From assembly GCA_017475785.1 (NCBI GenBank), contig JAFVEX010000088.1, forward strand, positions 1-40,310: a DNA stretch of 40,310 nt, read 5' to 3'. Of the stretch, positions 38,724-40,310 are shown piece after piece. Both the position numbers and the translations under genes were made by a program. Each line of letters begins with the position of its first letter. Within the stretch, counting starts at the first letter, position 1. The stretch is from Eubacterium sp. (GTDB taxonomy: Bacteria > Bacillota_A > Clostridia > Lachnospirales > Lachnospiraceae). The notes under the pieces are model-generated. The model saw only the letters and a program-made list of their open reading frames with translations. It searched no databases and was not told where the DNA came from.

Positions 38724-40115
38724 ATGGAACTTTTAAAAGTGACGAATCCGATGACAAATGAATTACTTGCTGAACTGGAGCTGGCTTCACCGGAAGCGGT
38801 TCAGGAGATGGTTGATCGTGCTGTCGCCGCACAGGAGATGTGGGCAGAGACCCCGGTTCACGAGCGCGCGGCGTATCTGTACCGCATGGCGGACGCGATG
38901 GACGCGGACAAGGAGGCGATCGCGCAGCTAATGGCAAAGGATATGGGCAAGCCGATTCTGCAGGCGCGGGGAGAGGCTGAGGACGGCGCGAAGCTGCTGC
39001 GCGCGGCGGCGGAGCGCGCGAAACACCTGTATGGGGAGGTACTCTCTGACAGCGGCCCCGGGTTTGAGGATGATCTCGTTTTTACAAAAAGAGAGCCGCT
39101 GGGTACGATCGCCTGCATTATTCCCTTTAACTATCCGACGGAGCTGACATTCCAGAAAATCGCGCCGGCACTGGTGATGGGCAATACCGTACTCGTGAAG
39201 GCGCCGAGCTCCAATCCGCTCGTCGTCCTGTCGTTTGAAAAATATGCGAAAGAAGCAGGATTCCCCGACGGCGTGGCGCAGTTTTTTGTCTCAGGCAGAG
39301 AAGCAGTCAACGAGAAGATTCTCGCAAACCCGAAGGTCGACGCGGTCAGCCTGACCGGCAGCACGGCGGCCGGCAAGCAGATGGTGAAAGCAGGAGCTGA
39401 TACGCTGAAGAGAATGTTCCTGGAGCTCGGGGGAAATGACGCGATGGTGATTTTTGATGACGCGGATCTGGACAGCGTACTGGATGAGATGTTTGCGGGC
39501 CGCATCGAGAACAACGGGCAGATCTGCTGCGCCTCCAAGCGGTATATTGTCCAGAAGGGTATCTATGACGCTGTCTGCGAGAAGCTCGCGGCACGCGTCG
39601 ATGCGCTGAAGCGAGGATCCGCGCTGGAGGAAGACGCGGAGATTACCTGCCTTGTCTCAGAGCAGGCAGCGGTCAAAGTCGAGCAGCAGATTCAGCTCAC
39701 AGTTGAGCAGGGCGCCAGACTGGTGACCGGCGGCACAAGAACCGGCGCGCGCATTGAGCCGGCAGTACTGGCGGACGTGACGCCGGAGATGGACGTCGCC
39801 TCCGACATGGAAATTTTCGGGCCGGTATTCCCGCTGATTCCGTTTGAGACGGAAGAGGAAGCCATCGCGATCGCGAACAGCTCTGTATACGGGCTGTCCT
39901 CCGGCGTTATCACCCGGGATATGAAGCGCGCGTTCCGCGTGGCGTCCAGGCTGAAAGCCGGCGGCGCCGTCGTAAACGGAACGGGCATGTACCGCCATCT
40001 CGACCAGCCGTTCGGCGGATACAAGCAGAGCGGTCTCGGGCGCGAAGGAATCGGCATTTCTCTGGAGGAATTCAGCCATATCAAGGTGTATGTAATGAAA
40101 GGCGCTTTTAACTGA
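38724..40115 (+). CDS. NAD(P)-dependent aldehyde dehydrogenase (succinate-semialdehyde/lactaldehyde type)
   Basis: 463 residues from ATG 38724 with AAGGAG at 38710-38715. ALDH hallmarks: IIPFNYPTELTFQKIAPAL (about 133-151), VSLTGSTAAGKQMV (about 209-222), catalytic Glu in FLELGGND (about 234-241), catalytic Cys in NNGQICCASKR (about 262-272), and a C-terminal EIFGPVFP and GGYKQSGLGREG. Length fits the short SSADH-like branch. It oxidises a small aldehyde acid in the cytosol; the GntR neighbour suggests control by a related organic acid. Specific substrate uncertain. Confidence 0.92.
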   Translation: MELLKVTNPMTNELLAELELASPEAVQEMVDRAVAAQEMWAETPVHERAAYLYRMADAMDADKEAIAQLMAKDMGKPILQARGEAEDGAKLLRAAAERAKHLYGEVLSDSGPGFEDDLVFTKREPLGTIACIIPFNYPTELTFQKIAPALVMGNTVLVKAPSSNPLVVLSFEKYAKEAGFPDGVAQFFVSGREAVNEKILANPKVDAVSLTGSTAAGKQMVKAGADTLKRMFLELGGNDAMVIFDDADLDSVLDEMFAGRIENNGQICCASKRYIVQKGIYDAVCEKLAARVDALKRGSALEEDAEITCLVSEQAAVKVEQQIQLTVEQGARLVTGGTRTGARIEPAVLADVTPEMDVASDMEIFGPVFPLIPFETEEEAIAIANSSVYGLSSGVITRDMKRAFRVASRLKAGGAVVNGTGMYRHLDQPFGGYKQSGLGREGIGISLEEFSHIKVYVMKGAFN

Positions 40116-40186
40116 ATCCGCGCTGAAAATCATTCAACCTGACGATTGCGGCGATCTCAAATCCATACGCATATCTGAGTGACAAT

Positions 40187-40223
40187 GCGGCTCTCCTGTT
40201 TTCCGGGAGGGTCGCGTTTTTTT
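40187..40223 (+). terminator. Terminator after the aldehyde dehydrogenase gene
   Basis: GCGGCTCTCC pairs with GGGAGGGTCGC, followed by seven T. Confidence 0.85.
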
Positions 40224-40302
40224 AAAATGACATGCCTTTTTTTTGCGCCCCATAACTGGTACAATGAGAAGCAGATGAAGTGCTTTGAGGAGTGAACAAG
40301 AG

Positions 40303-40310
40303 ATGCTGAA
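40303..40310 (+). CDS. Start of a gene cut by the window edge, possibly a fourth DUF4869 copy
   Basis: GAGGAG (40288-40293) precedes ATGCTGAA at the last bases. All three DUF4869 genes start ATGCTGAATAT. The upstream TGGTACAATGAGAAGCAGAT resembles the region before copy 3 (TGGTAAAATAGTTGGAGAT). Only two codons and two bases are visible, so this is a suggestion. Confidence 0.35.

Overview
The window looks like a chromosomal segment of a gut-type Clostridia, most likely a Lachnospiraceae member. The reasons are moderately GC-rich metabolic genes with strong AGGAGG-type ribosome sites, sigma-A promoters, DUF4869 proteins, a PadR/DUF4097 operon, a GlpP-type antiterminator, and hairpin elements with a CCGTCC/TGTCAC theme at gene ends. 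This placement is inferred from gene content; no rRNA or marker gene is present. No tRNA, rRNA, CRISPR array or intact insertion sequence was seen.

Layout. 1-2.7 kb: the end of a hydantoinase/oxoprolinase-family gene and a short IolB-like cupin. 3.0-5.1 kb: a flavin-binding PNPOx-like protein, then a DUF4869 protein paired with a small P-loop protein. 5.6-8.0 kb: PadR regulator, membrane protein and DUF4097 protein. 8.0-14.4 kb: an alpha-glucoside-type locus with a GH13 enzyme, a LacI regulator and a divergent ABC importer (binding lipoprotein plus two permeases, no ATPase gene). 14.5-18.4 kb, minus strand: MFS transporter, SDR dehydrogenase and FGGY kinase. 19.0-26.5 kb, plus strand: flavoprotein dehydrogenase, EtfB, EtfA, second flavoprotein, GlpP-type antiterminator and BCCT transporter. 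Then YcxB-like and YitT-like genes.

28.2-37.7 kb is accessory and scarred. It holds a decayed copy of an antitoxin-like gene, a truncated SWIM protein gene, an orphan DUF4869 gene, PhzF, an intact XRE/HipA-like toxin-antitoxin pair, an AAA ATPase, an AraC regulator, a possible transposase remnant and a PD-(D/E)XK nuclease remnant. A second DUF4869/P-loop pair lies there between 107-bp direct repeats. The window ends with a GntR regulator, an aldehyde dehydrogenase, and the first codons of what may be another DUF4869 gene.

Two signals stand out. First, three transcription units (MFS-SDR-kinase; flavoprotein-ETF-GlpP-BCCT; yitT) start with the same leader design. A purine-rich hairpin with the core GAAGAGAT...AGAGA shares its 3' arm with a rho-independent terminator. 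A GlpP-family RNA-binding antiterminator is encoded in one of these units, so the leaders are its likely targets and define a local regulon. Second, DUF4869 occurs three times (perhaps four) in 40 kb, twice directly upstream of a P-loop protein whose second half resembles a TOPRIM fold. All DUF4869 copies carry an LSGGV(K/Q)TLI motif resembling the ABC/SMC signature motif that the P-loop protein lacks. Both full pairs are bracketed by direct repeats. This may be an undescribed two-component ATPase module.
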